NCBI GenBank assembly: GCA_949752795.1 | Contig: OX457075.1 | Span: 1,674,001-1,738,000 of the forward strand | Direction of reading: 5' to 3' | From: Hyperoodon ampullatus | Taxonomy: Eukaryota > Chordata > Mammalia > Artiodactyla > Ziphiidae | DNA: 64,000 nucleotides | Translations under genes and position numbers: made by a program | Shown here: one piece after another, positions 24,584-35,402 of the stretch | How positions within the stretch are numbered: the first letter of the stretch is position 1 | How the letters are laid out: the number at the start of each line of letters is the position of its first letter | Notes under the pieces: generated by a model | What the model saw: only the letters and a program-made list of their open reading frames with translations | The model's database searches: none | Told to the model about the DNA's origin: nothing

Positions 24584-27549
24584 TTAGCGTATGGGTAAGG
24601 TTTAGGGTACAAGTGAGGGTACGGAAAAGTGTTAGGTTCAGGATACGTGACAGGGCATGGCTTAGTATTAGTATACTTTTTAGGATTAGGGTACGGTTTG
24701 GATAAGGTTTAGGGTTGGGGTTAGGGTTAGCTTTATGGCTAGGGTTAGGGTTAGCGAAATGTCAGGTTTAGGGTACAGGTGATGGTACAGAAAAGTGTTA
24801 GGGTTAGTGTATGTGTTACGACACGTGTCAGTGTTAGTGTATGGCTTAGGATTAGCATACGTGTTAGGGTAACGTGTACAGTTGGGGTTAGGTCTAGGTT
24901 TAGGGCTAGGGTTAGGGTTAGCGACCGGTAAGGTTTAGGGTACAGGTGAGGTTACGGAAAATTTTTAGAGTCAGGTTACGTGTTAGGGCAGGGGTTAGTG
25001 TGGGTTTACAGGTTAGGATTAGGGTACGGGTTAGGGTAATTGGTAGGGTTGGCGTTATGGTTAGTGTTAGGGGTAGGGTTAAGTTTAGTGAACGGGTAAG
25101 GTTTAGGTTACAGCTGAGCATACGGAAATGTTTTATTGTCAAAGTACGTGTGTGGTATTGGGTTAGTGTTAGTGTACGGGTTAAGATTAGTGTACGTGTT
25201 AGAAGTAGGTTTGTATTCAGGTTTGGGTTTGGGGCTAGGGTTATGGTTAACAAATGGTAAAGTTTAGGGTTAGTGTTAGGGTTAGTGTTAGGGTTAGGGG
25301 TAGGGGTAGGGTTAGGGTAGGTGTTAGGGCATGAGCTAGTGTTAGTGTATGGGTTATGATTAAGGTATGGGTTAGGGTAAGGTGTAGGGTTGGGGTTAGG
25401 TTTAGGTTTAGGGCTAGTGTTAGGGTTAGCGATAGGTAACAGTAGAGTACAGGTGAGCTTATGGAAAAGAGTTAAGGTCAGGGTTCATGTTAGTGCACTG
25501 GTTAGTGTTAGTTTAAGGATTAGGATTAGGGTACATGTTAGGGTTAGGTGTTGCGTTGGGGTTGGGTTTAGGGTTAGGTTTAGACCTAGGATTAGGGTTA
25601 GTGAATGGTAAGGTTTAGGTGTGGGTATGGAAAAGTGTTAGGGTCAGGGTAAGTGTTAAGGCACGGATTAGTGTTAGTGTACGGGTTAGGATTAGGGTAC
25701 GGGGTAGGCTAATGGGTAGGGTTGACGTTATGTTTAGTGTTAGGGCTAGGGTTAGGGTTAACGAACGAGTAAGGTTTAGGTTACAGTTGAGGGTACGGAA
25801 ATGTATTAGTGTCAAAGTAAGTGTGAGGGAATTGGTTAGTGTTAGTGTACGCATTAAGATTAGTGTACGTGTTAGGGTAAGGTGTAGGGTTGTAGTTTGA
25901 TTTAGCTTTAGGGCTAGTGTTAGGATTAGCGAACGGTAAGATTTAGGTTACAGGAGAGAGTAGGGTAAATAGTTAGGTGCAGGGTACGTGTCAGGGCATG
26001 GATTATTGTTTGTGTACGCGTTAGGATTAGGGTACGGTTTAGGGTAAGGTGTTGGGTTGGTGTTAGGGCTTGGTTTAGGGGTATGTTACGGGTTAGCGAA
26101 CGGTAAAGTTTAGGGTACAGGTGAGGGTACAGAAAAGTGTTAGGGTCGGGATACGTTTCAGGGCACGGATTAGTATTAGTGTACTGGTTAGGATTACGGT
26201 TTGGGTTAGGGTGATGCGTAGGGTTGGGTTTAGGGTTAGGTTTAGTGCTATGGTTAGGGTTAGCGAAATGTAAGGTTTAGGTTCCAGGTGATGGTCCAGA
26301 AATGTGTTAGGATGAGGGGACATGTAAGGGCACTGATTAGTGTTAGTGTACTGGTTAGGATTGTGTACACATTAAGGTAAGGTTTAGGGATGGGGTTAGG
26401 TTTACGTTTAGGTCTAGGGTTAAGGATAGCAAACGGTATGGTTTAGGGTACAGGTGAGTGTACGGAAAATTGTTACGGTCAGGGTACCTGTTAGGGCACG
26501 TGTAGTGTTAGTGTATGGGTTAGGATTAGTGTATGGGTTAGTGTATGGTGTAGGGTTGGTGTTAGCGTTATGTTTAGGGCTAGCGTTACGGTTAGCGAAC
26601 CAGTAAGTTTTAGGGTACACGTGAGGTTACGGAAAACTTTTAGGGTCAGTGTATGTGTTAGGACACCTGTTAGTGTTAGTGTACGTGTCAGAATTAGCGT
26701 CCAGTTAGGGTAAGGTGTGGGGTTGGGGTTAGGGTTAGGTTTAGGGCTAGGCTTAGGGTTAGCGAACGGGTAAGTTTTAGTGTACAGTTGAGTGTACGGA
26801 ATAGAGTTTGGCTCAGGTTATGTATTAGGAACCGTGTTAGTGTTAATGTATGGTTAGGATTAGGGTATGGGTTAGGGTAACGGTTAGGATTGGCGTTAGG
26901 TTTAGGGATAGGCTTAGCGAACGGTTAAGGCTTATGGCACATGTGAGTGTATGGAAACGTGTTAGTGTCAAAGTACGTGTGAGGTCATGGGTTAGTGTTA
27001 GAGTAGGGGTTAAAAAGAGGGTACGGGTTAGAGTAAGGTGTAGGCTTGGTGTTAGGGTTAGGCTTAAGTCTACAGTTAGGGTTAGCTAACGATTATGTTT
27101 AGCGTACAGGTGAGGGTATGGAAAAGTGTTAGGGTCAGGGTACGTCTCAGGGCACTGGTTAATGTTAGTGTACGGTTTAGGATTAGGGTATGGGTTAGGG
27201 TAAGATGTAGGGTTGCCGTTAGGGTTCGGTTTAGAGCTAGGGTTAGGGTTAATGAATGCGTAAGGTTTAGGTTACAGGGGAGGGTATGGAAATGTATTAG
27301 GGTCAAAATACTTTTGCGGGAATGGGTTAGAGTTAGTGTACGGGTTAAGATTAGTGTACGTGTTAGGGTAAGGGGTAGGGTTGGAATTAGATTTAGCTTT
27401 AGGGCTAGGGTTACGGTTAGCGAAATGTAAGGCTTAGGGTACAGGTGAGGGTACAGAAAAGGGTTACGGTCCGTGTACATGTCGGGGCACGGATTAGTAG
27501 TAGGGTACGGGTTAGGATCACAGTACGGATTAGGGTAAGGTGTAGGATT

Positions 27550-27577
27550 GGGGTTAGGGTTAGGGTTAGGGTTAGGG
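27550..27577 (+). other. G-quadruplex motif, V-W junction (five G tracts), array copy 1
   Basis: GGGG followed by four perfect TTAGGG units, among the longest uninterrupted canonical telomeric runs noticed in the window. Confidence 0.82.
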
Positions 27578-28228
27578 TTAGCGAATAGGTAATATTTAGG
27601 TTACAGGTAAGCATATGGAAACGAGTTAGGGTCAGGCTTGGTGTTAGGGCACAGGTTAGTGTTATTGTACGGCTTAGGATTAGGGTACGGGTTAGGATTT
27701 TCTGTAGGGTTGAGGATAGTGTTAGGCTTAGACCTAGGGTTAGTGTTAGCAAACAGGTAAGGTTTACGGTACACAGGGGGGTACGGAAACGTGTTAGTGT
27801 CAAAGTACATGTGAGGGCATTGATTAATTTTGGTGTACGGGTTAAGGTTAGTGTATGGGTTAGGGTATGGTGTAAGGTTGATGTTAGCGTTGTTTAGGGA
27901 AAGGGCTAGGTTTAGCGAACGGTAAGATTTAGGGTACTGGAGAGGATATGGAAAAGTGTTAGGCTCAGGGTACGTGTTAGGGCACGGGTTAGTGTTAGTG
28001 TACGGGTTAGGATTAGGGTTTGGGTTAGGGAAATGTGTAGGGTTGGGGTTATATTTAGGTGTAGGGTTGGGGTTAGGGTTAGAGACTAGGTAACATTTAG
28101 GGTACAGGTGAGCTTATGGAAACGAGTTAGGGTCAGGGTTCATGTTAGGGCACAGGTTAGTGTTAGTGTACGGATTAGGATTAGGGTAAGGGTTAGGTTT
28201 AGGTTTAGGTTTTGACATATGGTTAGGG

Positions 28229-28401
28229 ATAGCGAATGGTAAGATTTAGGGTACAGGAGTGGGTATGGAAAAGTGTTAGGGTCAGGGTACGTGTTAGGGC
28301 ATGGGCTAGTGTTAGTGTACGGGTTGGGATTAGGGTACGGGTTAGGGTAAGGTGTAGGGTTGCGGTTAGTGTTAGGGCTAGGGCTAGGGCTAGTGTTAGG
28401 T
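28229..28401 (+). repeat. B/D hybrid monomer (round 2 of array copy 1)
   Basis: Same hybrid join as at 24,411, with private changes such as CTAGTGTTAGG near its end. It recurs at 40,368 and 52,507. Confidence 0.82.
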
Positions 28402-31400
28402 TTAGCATATGGGTAAGGTTTAGGGTACAGTTGAGGGTACGGAAAAGGGTTAGGTTCAGGTTACGTGACAGGGCATGGCTTAGTATTAGTATACTGGTTA
28501 GGATTAGGGTATGGTTTGGGTAAGGTTTAGGGTTGGGGTTAGGGTTAGCTTTATGGCTAGGGTTATGGTTAGCGAAATGTCAGGTTTAGGGTACAGGTGA
28601 TGGTACAGAAAAGTGTTAGGGTTAGTGTATGTGTTACGACACGTGTCAGTGTTAGTGTATGGCTTAGGTTTAGCATACGTGTTAGGGTAAGGTGTACGGT
28701 TGGGGTTAGGTCTAGGTTTAGGGCTAGGGGTAGGGTTAGCGACCGGTAAGGTTTAGGGTACAGGTGAGGTTACGGAAAATTGTTAGGGTCAGGGTACGTG
28801 TTAGGGCAGGGGTTAGTGTGGGTTTACAGGTTAGGATTAGGGTACGGGTTAGGGTAATTGGTAGGGTTGGCGTTATGGTTAGTGTTAGGGGTAGGGTTAA
28901 GTTTAGTGAACGGGTAAGGTTTAGGTTACAGCTGAGCGTACGGAAATGTTTTATTGTCAAAGTACGTGTGCGGTATTGGGTTAGTGTTAGTGTACGGGTT
29001 AAGATTAGTGTACGTGTTAGGAGTAGGGTTGTAGTTAAATTTAGGTTTGGGGCTGGGGTTATGGTTAACAAATGGTAAAGTTTAGGGTTAGTGTTAGGGT
29101 TAGTGTTAGGGTTAGGGGTAGGGGTAGGGTTAGGGTAGGTGTTAGGGCACGAGTTAGTGTTAATGTATGGGTTATGATTAGGGTATGGGTTAGGGTAAGG
29201 TGTAGGGTTGGGGTTAGGTTTAGGTTTAGGGCTAGTGTTAGGGTAAGCGAATAGGTAACATTAGAGTACAGGTGAGCGTATGGAAAAGAGTTAAGGTCAG
29301 TGTTCATGTTAGGGCACAGGTTAGTGTTAGTTTAAGGATTAGGATTAGGGTACATGTTAGGGTTAGGTGTAGGATTGGGTTTGGGTTTAGGGTTAGGTTT
29401 AGACCTAGGGTTAGGGTTAGTGAATGGTAAGGTTTAGGGTTCATGTGTGGGTATGGAAAAGTGTTAAGGTCAGTGTAAGTTTTAAGGCACGGATTAGTGT
29501 TAGTGTACGGTTTAGGATTAGGGTATGGGTTATGGAAAGGTGTAGGGTTGGGGTTATGTTGAGGTGTAGGTTTGGGGTTAGGGTTAGCGAATAGGTAACA
29601 TTTAGGGTACAGGTGAGCTTATGGAAACGAGTTAGGGTCAGGGTTCATGTTAGGGCACAGGTTAGTGTTAGTGTACGGATTAGGATTAGGGTACAGGTTA
29701 CGGTTAGGTGTAGGGTTGGGGTTAGGGTTACGTTTAGACATAGGGTTAGGGTTAGCGAATGGTAAGATTTAGGGTACAGGAGTCGGTATTGAAAAGTGTT
29801 AGGCTCAGGGTACATGTTAGGGCATGGATTAGTGTTAGTGTATGGGTAAGGTTTAGGGTACGGGTTAGGGAAATGGGTAGGGTTGGTGTTATGGTTAGGG
29901 TTAGGGCTAGGGTTAGAGTTAGCGAACGGGTAAGGTTTACGGTGCACGGGAGGGTACGGAAACGTGTTAGTGTCACAGTTCATGTGAGGGCATGGGTTAG
30001 TTTTTTTGTACTGGTTAAGTTTAGTGTACGGATTAGGGTATGCTGTAGGGTTGGTGTTAGCGTTATATTTAGGGCTAGGGTTAGGGTTAGCGAACGGTAA
30101 GATTTAAGTTACAGGAGAGTGTAGGGTAAATAGTTAGGGGCAGGGTACGTGTCAGGGCATGGATTAGTGTTTGTGTACGCGTTAGGATTAGGGTACGGTT
30201 TAGGGTAAGGTGTTGGGTTGGTGTTAGGGCTTGGTTTAGGGATATGTTTCGGGTTAGCGAATGGGAAAGTTTAGGGTACAGATGAGTGTACAGAAAAGTG
30301 TTAGGGTCAGGATACGTTTCAGGGCACGGATTAGTATTAGTGTACTTGTTAGGATTATGGTATGCGTTAGGGTGATGTGTAGGGTTGGGTTTAGGGTTAG
30401 GTTTAGGGCTATGGTTAGGGTTAGCGAAATGTAAGGTTTAGGTTCCAGGTGATGGTCCAGAAATGTGATAGGATCAGGGGACATGTTAGGGCACGGATTA
30501 GTGTTAGTGTACTGGTTAGGATTGGGTACGAGTTAGGGTAAGGTTTAGGGATGGGGTTAGGTTTACGTTTAGGTCTAGGGTTAAGGATAGCAAACGGTAT
30601 GGTTTAGGGTACAGGTGAGTGTACGGAAAAGTGTTACGGCCAGGATACCTGTTAGGGCACGTCTAGTGTTAGTGTATGGGTTAGGATTAGTGTATGGGTT
30701 AGAGTATGTTGTAGGGTTTGTGTTAGCGTTATGTTTAGGGCTAGGTTTATGGTTAGCGAACCAGTAAGTTTTAGGGTACAGGTGAGGTTACGGAAAACTT
30801 TTAGGGTCAGTGTATGTGTTAGGACACCTGTTAGTGTTAGTGTACGTGTCAGGATTAGCGTCCAGTTAGGGTAAGCTGTGGGGTTGGGGTTAGGGTTAGG
30901 TTTAGGGCTAGGCTTAGGGTTAGCGAACGGGTAAGTTTTAGGGTATAGTTGAGTGTACTGAATAGAGTTTGGCTCAGGTTATGTGTTAGGAACCGTGTTA
31001 GTGTTAATGTATGGTTAGGATTAGGGTATGGGTTAGGGTAACGGTTAGGGTTGGCGTTAGGTTTAGGGATAGGCTTAGCGAACGGTTAAGGCTTATGGTA
31101 CATGTGAGTGTATGGAAACGTGTTAGTGTCAAAGTACGTGTGAGGTCATGGGTTAGTGTTAGAGTAGGGGTTAAAAATAGGGTACGGGTTAGAGTAAGGT
31201 GTAGGCTTGGTGTTAGGGTTAGGTTTAAGTCTACAGTTAGGGTTGGCTAACGATTAGGTTTAGCGTACAGGTGAGGGAATGGAAAAGTGTTAGGGTCAGG
31301 GTACGTCTCAGGGCACTGGTTAGTGTTAGTGTACGGTTTAGGATTAGGGTATGGGTTAGGGTAAGATGTAGGGTTGGAGTTAGGGTTAGGTTTAGAGCTA

Positions 31401-31409
31401 GGGTTAGGG

Positions 31410-31577
31410 TTAATGAATGGGTAAGGTTTAGGTTACAGGGGAGGGTATGGAAATGTTTTAGGGTCAAAATACATTTGAGGAAATGGGTTAGTGTTAGTGT
31501 ACGGGTTAAGATTAGTGTACGTGTTAGGGTAAGGTGTAGGGTTGGAATTAGATTTAGCTTTAGGGCTAGGGTTAGGG
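31410..31577 (+). repeat. Monomer type U
   Basis: 168 bp. Diagnostic words are AATGAATGGGTAAGG at the start and GTCAAAATACATTTG in the middle. In other copies the opening is TTAGTGAATGGG or TTAGCGAATGGG. Confidence 0.85.
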
Positions 31578-31732
31578 TTAGCGAAATGTAAGGCTTAGGG
31601 TACAGGTGAGGGTACAGAAAAGGGTTACGGTCCGTGTACGTGTCGGGGCAAGGATTAGTAGTAGGGTACGGGTTAGGAATACAGTACGGATTAGGGTAAG
31701 GTGTAGGATTGGGGTTAGGGTTAGGGTTAGGG
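31578..31732 (+). repeat. Monomer type V, ending in a perfect TTAGGG run
   Basis: 155 bp. Diagnostic words are GCGAAATGTAAGGCTTA and GGTTACGGTCCGTGTACG. The monomer ends with GGGG followed by three TTAGGG units. It is short in its basic form and grows by whole hexamers in other copies (161 bp at 27,417; 167 bp at 6,354). Confidence 0.86.
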
Positions 31733-31900
31733 TTAGCGAATAGGTAATATTTAGGGTACAGGTAAGCATATGGAAACGAGTTAGGGTCAGGCTGGGTGTT
31801 AGGGCACAGTTTAGTGTTATTGTACGGATTAGGATTAGGGTACAGTTTAGGATTTTGTGTAGGGTTTTGGATAGTGTTAGGCTTAGACTTAGGGTTAGTG
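31733..31900 (+). repeat. Monomer type W
   Basis: 168 bp. Diagnostic words are GGTAATATTTAGGG, AAGCATATGG, GTTATTGTACGG and TTAGGATTTTGTG. Confidence 0.85.
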
Positions 31901-32065
31901 TTAGCAAACAGGTAAGGTTTACGGTACACAGGAGGGTACGAAAACGTGTTACTGTCAAAGTACATGTGAGGGCATTGCTTAATTTTGGTGTACGGGTTAA
32001 GATTAGTGTATGGGTTTGGGTATGGTGTAAGGTTGGTGTTAGCGTTGTTTAGGGAAAGGGCTAGG
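31901..32065 (+). repeat. Monomer type X
   Basis: 165 bp. Diagnostic words are GGTAAGGTTTACGGTACAC and TTGCTTAATTTTGGTG. It is the closest relative of type C by eye: both have TTTACGG near the start and a T-rich step at the same place. Confidence 0.84.
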
Positions 32066-32233
32066 TTAAACGAACGGTAAGATTTAGGGTACTGGAGAAG
32101 ATATGGAAAAGTGTTAGGCTCAGGGTACGTGTTAGGGCACGGGTTAGTTTTAGTGTACGGGTTAGGATTAGGGTATGGGTTAGGGAAAGGTGTAGGGTTG
32201 GGGTTATGTTTAGGTGTAGGGTTGGGGTTAGGG
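32066..32233 (+). repeat. Monomer type Y
   Basis: 168 bp. It opens TTAAACGAACGG here (TTTAGCGAACGG elsewhere). Diagnostic words are ACTGGAGAAGATATGG and TTAGGCTCAGGG. Confidence 0.84.
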
Positions 32234-32401
32234 TTAGCGAATAGGTAACATTTAGGGTACAGGTGAGCTTATGGAAACGAGTTAGGGTCAGGGTTCATGT
32301 TAGGGCACAGGTTAGAGTTAGTGTACCGATTAGGATTAGGGTACGGGTTACGGTTAGGTGTAGGGTTGGGGTTAGGGTTACGTTTAGACATAGGGTTAGG
32401 G
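32234..32401 (+). repeat. Monomer type A
   Basis: 168 bp. Diagnostic words are GGTAACATTTAGGG, GAGCTTATGGAAACG and GGGTTCATGTT, with the tail GTTTAGACATAGGG. A 150-bp form, three hexamers shorter, precedes B/D hybrids at 18,042 and 24,261. Confidence 0.85.
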
Positions 32402-32568
32402 TTAGCGAATGGTAAGATTTAGGGTACAGGAGTCGGTATTGAAAAGTATTACGGTCAGGGTACGTGTTAGCGCATGGTTTAGTGTTAGTGTACGGGTAAG
32501 GATTAGGGTACGGGTTAGGGAAATGGGTAGGGTTGGTGTTATGGTTAGGGTTAGGGCTAGGGTTAGAG
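32402..32568 (+). repeat. Monomer type B
   Basis: 167 bp. The diagnostic word is CAGGAGTCGGTATTG here, or CAGGAGTGGGTATGG in the 8-12 kb and 60 kb copies. Confidence 0.84.
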
Positions 32569-32736
32569 TTAGTGAACGGGTAAGGTTTACGGTGCACGGG
32601 AGGGTACGGAAACGTGTTAGTGTCACAGTTCATGTGAGGGCATGGGTTAGTTTTTTTGTACGGGTTAAGTTTAGTGTACGCATTAGGGTATGCTGTAGGG
32701 TTGCTGTTAGCGTTATATTTAAGGCTAGGGTTAGGG
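32569..32736 (+). repeat. Monomer type C, with a T7 tract
   Basis: 168 bp. Diagnostic words are CGGTGCACGGGA and GTTAGTTTTTTTGTACGG. The run of seven T appears only in this type (for example 1,258-1,264) and is interrupted by C at about 11,634. Confidence 0.86.
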
Positions 32737-32909
32737 GTAGCGGGCGGTAAGATTTATGGTACAGGAGACAATACGGAAAAGTTTTAGGGTCAGGGTACAT
32801 GTTAGGGCATGGGTTAGTGTTAGTGTATGGGTTGGGATTAGGGTATGGGTTAGGGTAAGGGGTAGGGTTGCGGTTAGGGTTAGGGCTAGGGCTAGGGCTA
32901 GGGTTAGGG
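32737..32909 (+). repeat. Monomer type D, with a CTAGGG expansion
   Basis: 173 bp. Diagnostic words are CAGGAGACAATACGG and TATGGGTTGGGATTAGGG. It ends in TTAGGG and three CTAGGG units, one hexamer more than the usual monomer. Confidence 0.85.
32877..32909 (+). other. G-quadruplex motif, D-E junction, array copy 1
   Basis: Six GGG tracts with TTA or CTA loops. It recurs at 45,016-45,048. Confidence 0.8.
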
Positions 32910-33076
32910 TTAGCGAATGGGTAAGGTTTAGGGTACAGGCCAGGGTATGGAAAAGTGTTAGGGTCATGGTACGTGTCAGGTCATGTCTTAGTGTTAGTAT
33001 ACTTGTTAGGATTAGGGTACGGTTTGGGTAAGGTTTAGGGTTGGGGTCAGGGTTAGCTTTATGGCTAGGGTTAGGG
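32910..33076 (+). repeat. Monomer type E
   Basis: 167 bp. Diagnostic words are TTAGTGTTAGTATACT and GTTAGCTTTATGGCTAGGG. Confidence 0.84.
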
Positions 33077-33243
33077 TTAGCAAAATGTCAGGTTTAGGTT
33101 ACAGGTGATGGTACAGAAAAGTGTTAGGGTTAGTGTATGTGTTAGGACACGTGTCAGTCTTAGTGTATGGCTTAGAATTAGCATACGGTTTAGGGTAAGG
33201 TGTACGTTTGGTGTTAGGTCTAGGTTTAGGGCTAGGGTTAGGG
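33077..33243 (+). repeat. Monomer type F, with a GACACGTGTC palindrome
   Basis: 167 bp. Diagnostic words are GCAAAATGTCAGG, GGTGATGGTACAG and TTAGGACACGTGTCAG. The last contains a perfect 10-bp palindrome with an E-box core (CACGTG). Confidence 0.85.
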
Positions 33244-33410
33244 TTAGCGACTGGTAAGGTTTAGGGTACAGGTGAGGTTACGGAAAAGTGTTAGGGTCAG
33301 GGTACGTGTTAGGGCAGGCGTTAGTGTGGGTTTACAGATTAGGATTAGGGTACGGGTTAGGGTAATTGGTAGGGTTGGCGTTATGGTTAGTGTTAGGGGT
33401 AGGGTTAAGT
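33244..33410 (+). repeat. Monomer type G
   Basis: 167 bp. Diagnostic words are GTTAGGGCAGGCG (GCAGGGG elsewhere), GTGGGTTTACAG and GGGTAATTGGTAGG. Confidence 0.85.
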
Positions 33411-33572
33411 TTAGTGAACGGGTAAGGATTAGGTTACAGCTGAGCGTACGGAAATGTTTTATTGTCAAAGTACGTGTGCGGTATTGGGTTAGTGTTAGTG
33501 TATGGGTTAAGATTAGTGTACGTGTTAGGAGTAGGGTTGTAGTTAAGTTTAGGATTGGGGCTAGGGTTATGG
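33411..33572 (+). repeat. Monomer type H
   Basis: 162 bp. Diagnostic words are TTACAGCTGAGCG, TGTTTTATTGTCAAAG and GTGCGGTATTGGG. Confidence 0.85.
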
Positions 33573-33751
33573 TTAACAAATGGTAAAGTTTATGGTTAGT
33601 GTTAGGGTTAGTGTTATGGTTAGGGTTAGGGGTAGGGTTAGGGTAGGTGTTAGGGCACGAGTTAGTGTTAGTGTATGGGTTATGATTAGGGTATGGGTTA
33701 GGGTAAGGTGTAGGGTTGGGGTTAGGTTTAGGTTTAGGGCTAGTGTTAGGG
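33573..33751 (+). repeat. Monomer type I, conserved box replaced by TTAGGG/TTAGTG units
   Basis: 179 bp, the longest type. It opens TTAACAAATGGTAAAG. It lacks the GTACAGGTGAGGGTACGG box shared by other types and has a series of TTAGGG, TTAGTG and GGGGTA steps instead. The second half is ordinary. Confidence 0.86.
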
Positions 33752-33924
33752 TTAGCGAATAGGTAACAGTAGAGTACAGGTGAGCGTATGGAAAAGAGTT
33801 AAAGTCAGGGTTCATGTTAGGGCACAGGTTAGGGTTAGTTTAAGGATTAGGATTAGGGTACATGTTAGGGTTAGGTGTAGGGTTGGGGTTGGTTTTAGGG
33901 TTAGGTTAAGACCTAGGGTTAGGG
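33752..33924 (+). repeat. Monomer type J
   Basis: 173 bp. Diagnostic words are GGTAACAGTAGAGTAC (GGTAACATTAGAGTAC elsewhere), GAGCGTATGGAAAAGAG and TTAGTTTAAGGATTAGG. Confidence 0.84.
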
Positions 33925-34091
33925 TTAGTGAATGGTAAGATTTAGGGTTCAGGTGTGGGTATAGAAAAGTGTTAGTGTCAGGGTAAGTGTTAAGGCACGG
34001 ATTAGTGTTAGTGTACGGGTTAGGATTAGGGTACGGGTTAGGATAATGCGTAGGGTTGGCGTTATGTTTAGTGTTAGGGCTAGGGTTAGGG
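33925..34091 (+). repeat. Monomer type K
   Basis: 167 bp. Diagnostic words are GGGTTCAGGTGTGGG and GTTAAGGCACGG. It usually opens TTAGTGAATGG. K is the commonest point of jumping back to A (19.5, 21.4, 29.6 kb). Confidence 0.84.
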
Positions 34092-34259
34092 TTAGCGAAC
34101 GAGTAAGGTTTAGGTTACAGGTGAGGGTACGGAAATGTATTAGTGTCAAAGTCAGTGTGCGTGAATGTGTTAGTGATAGTGTACGCATTAAGATTAGTGT
34201 ACGTGTTAGAGTAAGGTGTAGGGTTGTAGTTAGATTTAGCTTTAGGGCTAGGGTTAGGG
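34092..34259 (+). repeat. Monomer type L
   Basis: 168 bp. Diagnostic words are GAACGAGTAAGG, GAAATGTATTAGTGTC and GTACGCATTAAGATTAG. Confidence 0.84.
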
Positions 34260-34426
34260 TTAGTGAACGGTAAGGTTTAGGGTACAGGAGAGAGTAGGGT
34301 AAAGAGTTAGGGGCAGGGTACGTGTCAGGGCATGGATTAGTGTTTGTGTACGGGTTAGGATTAGGGTACGGTTTAGGTTAAGGTGTTGGGTTGGTGTTAG
34401 GGCTTGGTTTAGGGGTATGTTTTGGG
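34260..34426 (+). repeat. Monomer type M
   Basis: 167 bp. Diagnostic words are CAGGAGAGAGTAGGGT, GTTAGGGGCAG and GGTGTTGGGTTGGTG. Confidence 0.84.
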
Positions 34427-34593
34427 TTAGCGAACGGGAAAGTTTAGGGTACAGGTGAGGGTACAGAAAAGTGTTAGGGTCAGGATACGTTTCAGGGCAC
34501 GGATTACTATTAGTGTACTGGTTAGGATTATGGTATGGGTTAGGGTGATGGGTAGGGTTGGGTTTAGGGTTAGGTTTAGTGCTATGGTTAGGG
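34427..34593 (+). repeat. Monomer type N
   Basis: 167 bp. Diagnostic words are AACGGGAAAGTTTAGG, GGATACGTTTCAGGG and AGGGTGATGGGTAGG. Confidence 0.84.
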
Positions 34594-34758
34594 TTAGCGA
34601 AATGTAAGGTTTAGGTTCCAGGTGATGTTCCAGAAATGTGTTAGGATCAGGGGACATGTTAGGTCACGGATCAGTATTCGTGTACTGGTTAGGATTGGGT
34701 ACGCGTTAGGGTAAGGTTTAGGGATGGGGTTAGGTTTACGTTTAGGTCTAGTGTTAAG
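34594..34758 (+). repeat. Monomer type O
   Basis: 165 bp. Diagnostic words are GGTTCCAGGTGATG, CCAGAAATGTG and AGGATCAGGGGACATG. Confidence 0.85.
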
Positions 34759-34913
34759 GATAGCAAACGGTATGGTTTAGGGTACAGGTGATTGTACGAA
34801 ACTGTTTTACGGTCAGGGTACCTGTTAGGTCACGTGTAGTGTTAGTGTATGGGTTAGATTAGTGTATGGGTTAGGGTATGGTGTAGGGTTTGTGTTTAGG
34901 GCTAGGGTTACGG
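34759..34913 (+). repeat. Monomer type P
   Basis: 155 bp here and up to 167 elsewhere. Diagnostic words are ATAGCAAACGGTATGG and GGGTACCTGTTAGG, which gives a GGTACC (KpnI) site not seen in the other types. Confidence 0.84.
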
Positions 34914-35079
34914 TTAGCGAACCAGTAAGTTTTAGGGTACAGGTGAGGTTACGGAAACTTTTAGGGTCAGTGTATGTGTTAGGACACCTGTTAGTGTTAG
35001 TGTACGTGTCAGGATTAGCGTCCAGTTAGGGTAAGGTGTGGGGTTGGGGTTAGGGTTAGGTTTAGGGCTACTCTTAGGA
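34914..35079 (+). repeat. Monomer type Q
   Basis: 166 bp. Diagnostic words are GCGAACCAGTAAG, AACTTTTAGGGTCAG and TTAGCGTCCAGTTAGGG. Confidence 0.84.
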
Positions 35080-35234
35080 TAAGCGGACGGGTAAGTTTTA
35101 GGGTACAGTTGAGGGTACGGAAAAGAGTTTGGGTCAGGTTATGTGTTAGGAAACGTGTTAGTGTTAATGTATGGTTAGGATTAGGGTATGGGTTAGGGTA
35201 ATGGTTAGGGTTGGCGTTAGGATTAGGGATAGGC
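35080..35234 (+). repeat. Monomer type R, two hexamers short
   Basis: 155 bp, about 12 bp (two hexamers) shorter than the norm. Diagnostic words are GGGTACAGTTGAGG, AGAGTTTGGGTCAGG and GTTAATGTATGGTTAGG. Confidence 0.83.
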
Positions 35235-35402
35235 TTAGCGAACGGTTAAGGTTTATGGCACATGTTAGTGTATGGAAACATGTTAGTGTCAAAGTACGTG
35301 TGAGGTCATGGGTTAGTGTTAGTGTAGGGGTTAAAAATAGGGTACGGGTTAGAGTAAGGTGTAGGCTTGGTGTTAGGGTTAGGTTTAAGTCTACAGTTAG
35401 GG
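35235..35402 (+). repeat. Monomer type S
   Basis: 168 bp. Diagnostic words are GAACGGTTAAGG, GTGTGAGGTCATGGG and GGGGTTAAAAATAGG. Confidence 0.84.

Noticed and set aside
33077..33243. E-box palindrome in type F as a promoter element
   Set aside because: No gene or transcript start context nearby. Kept only as a type-specific marker.
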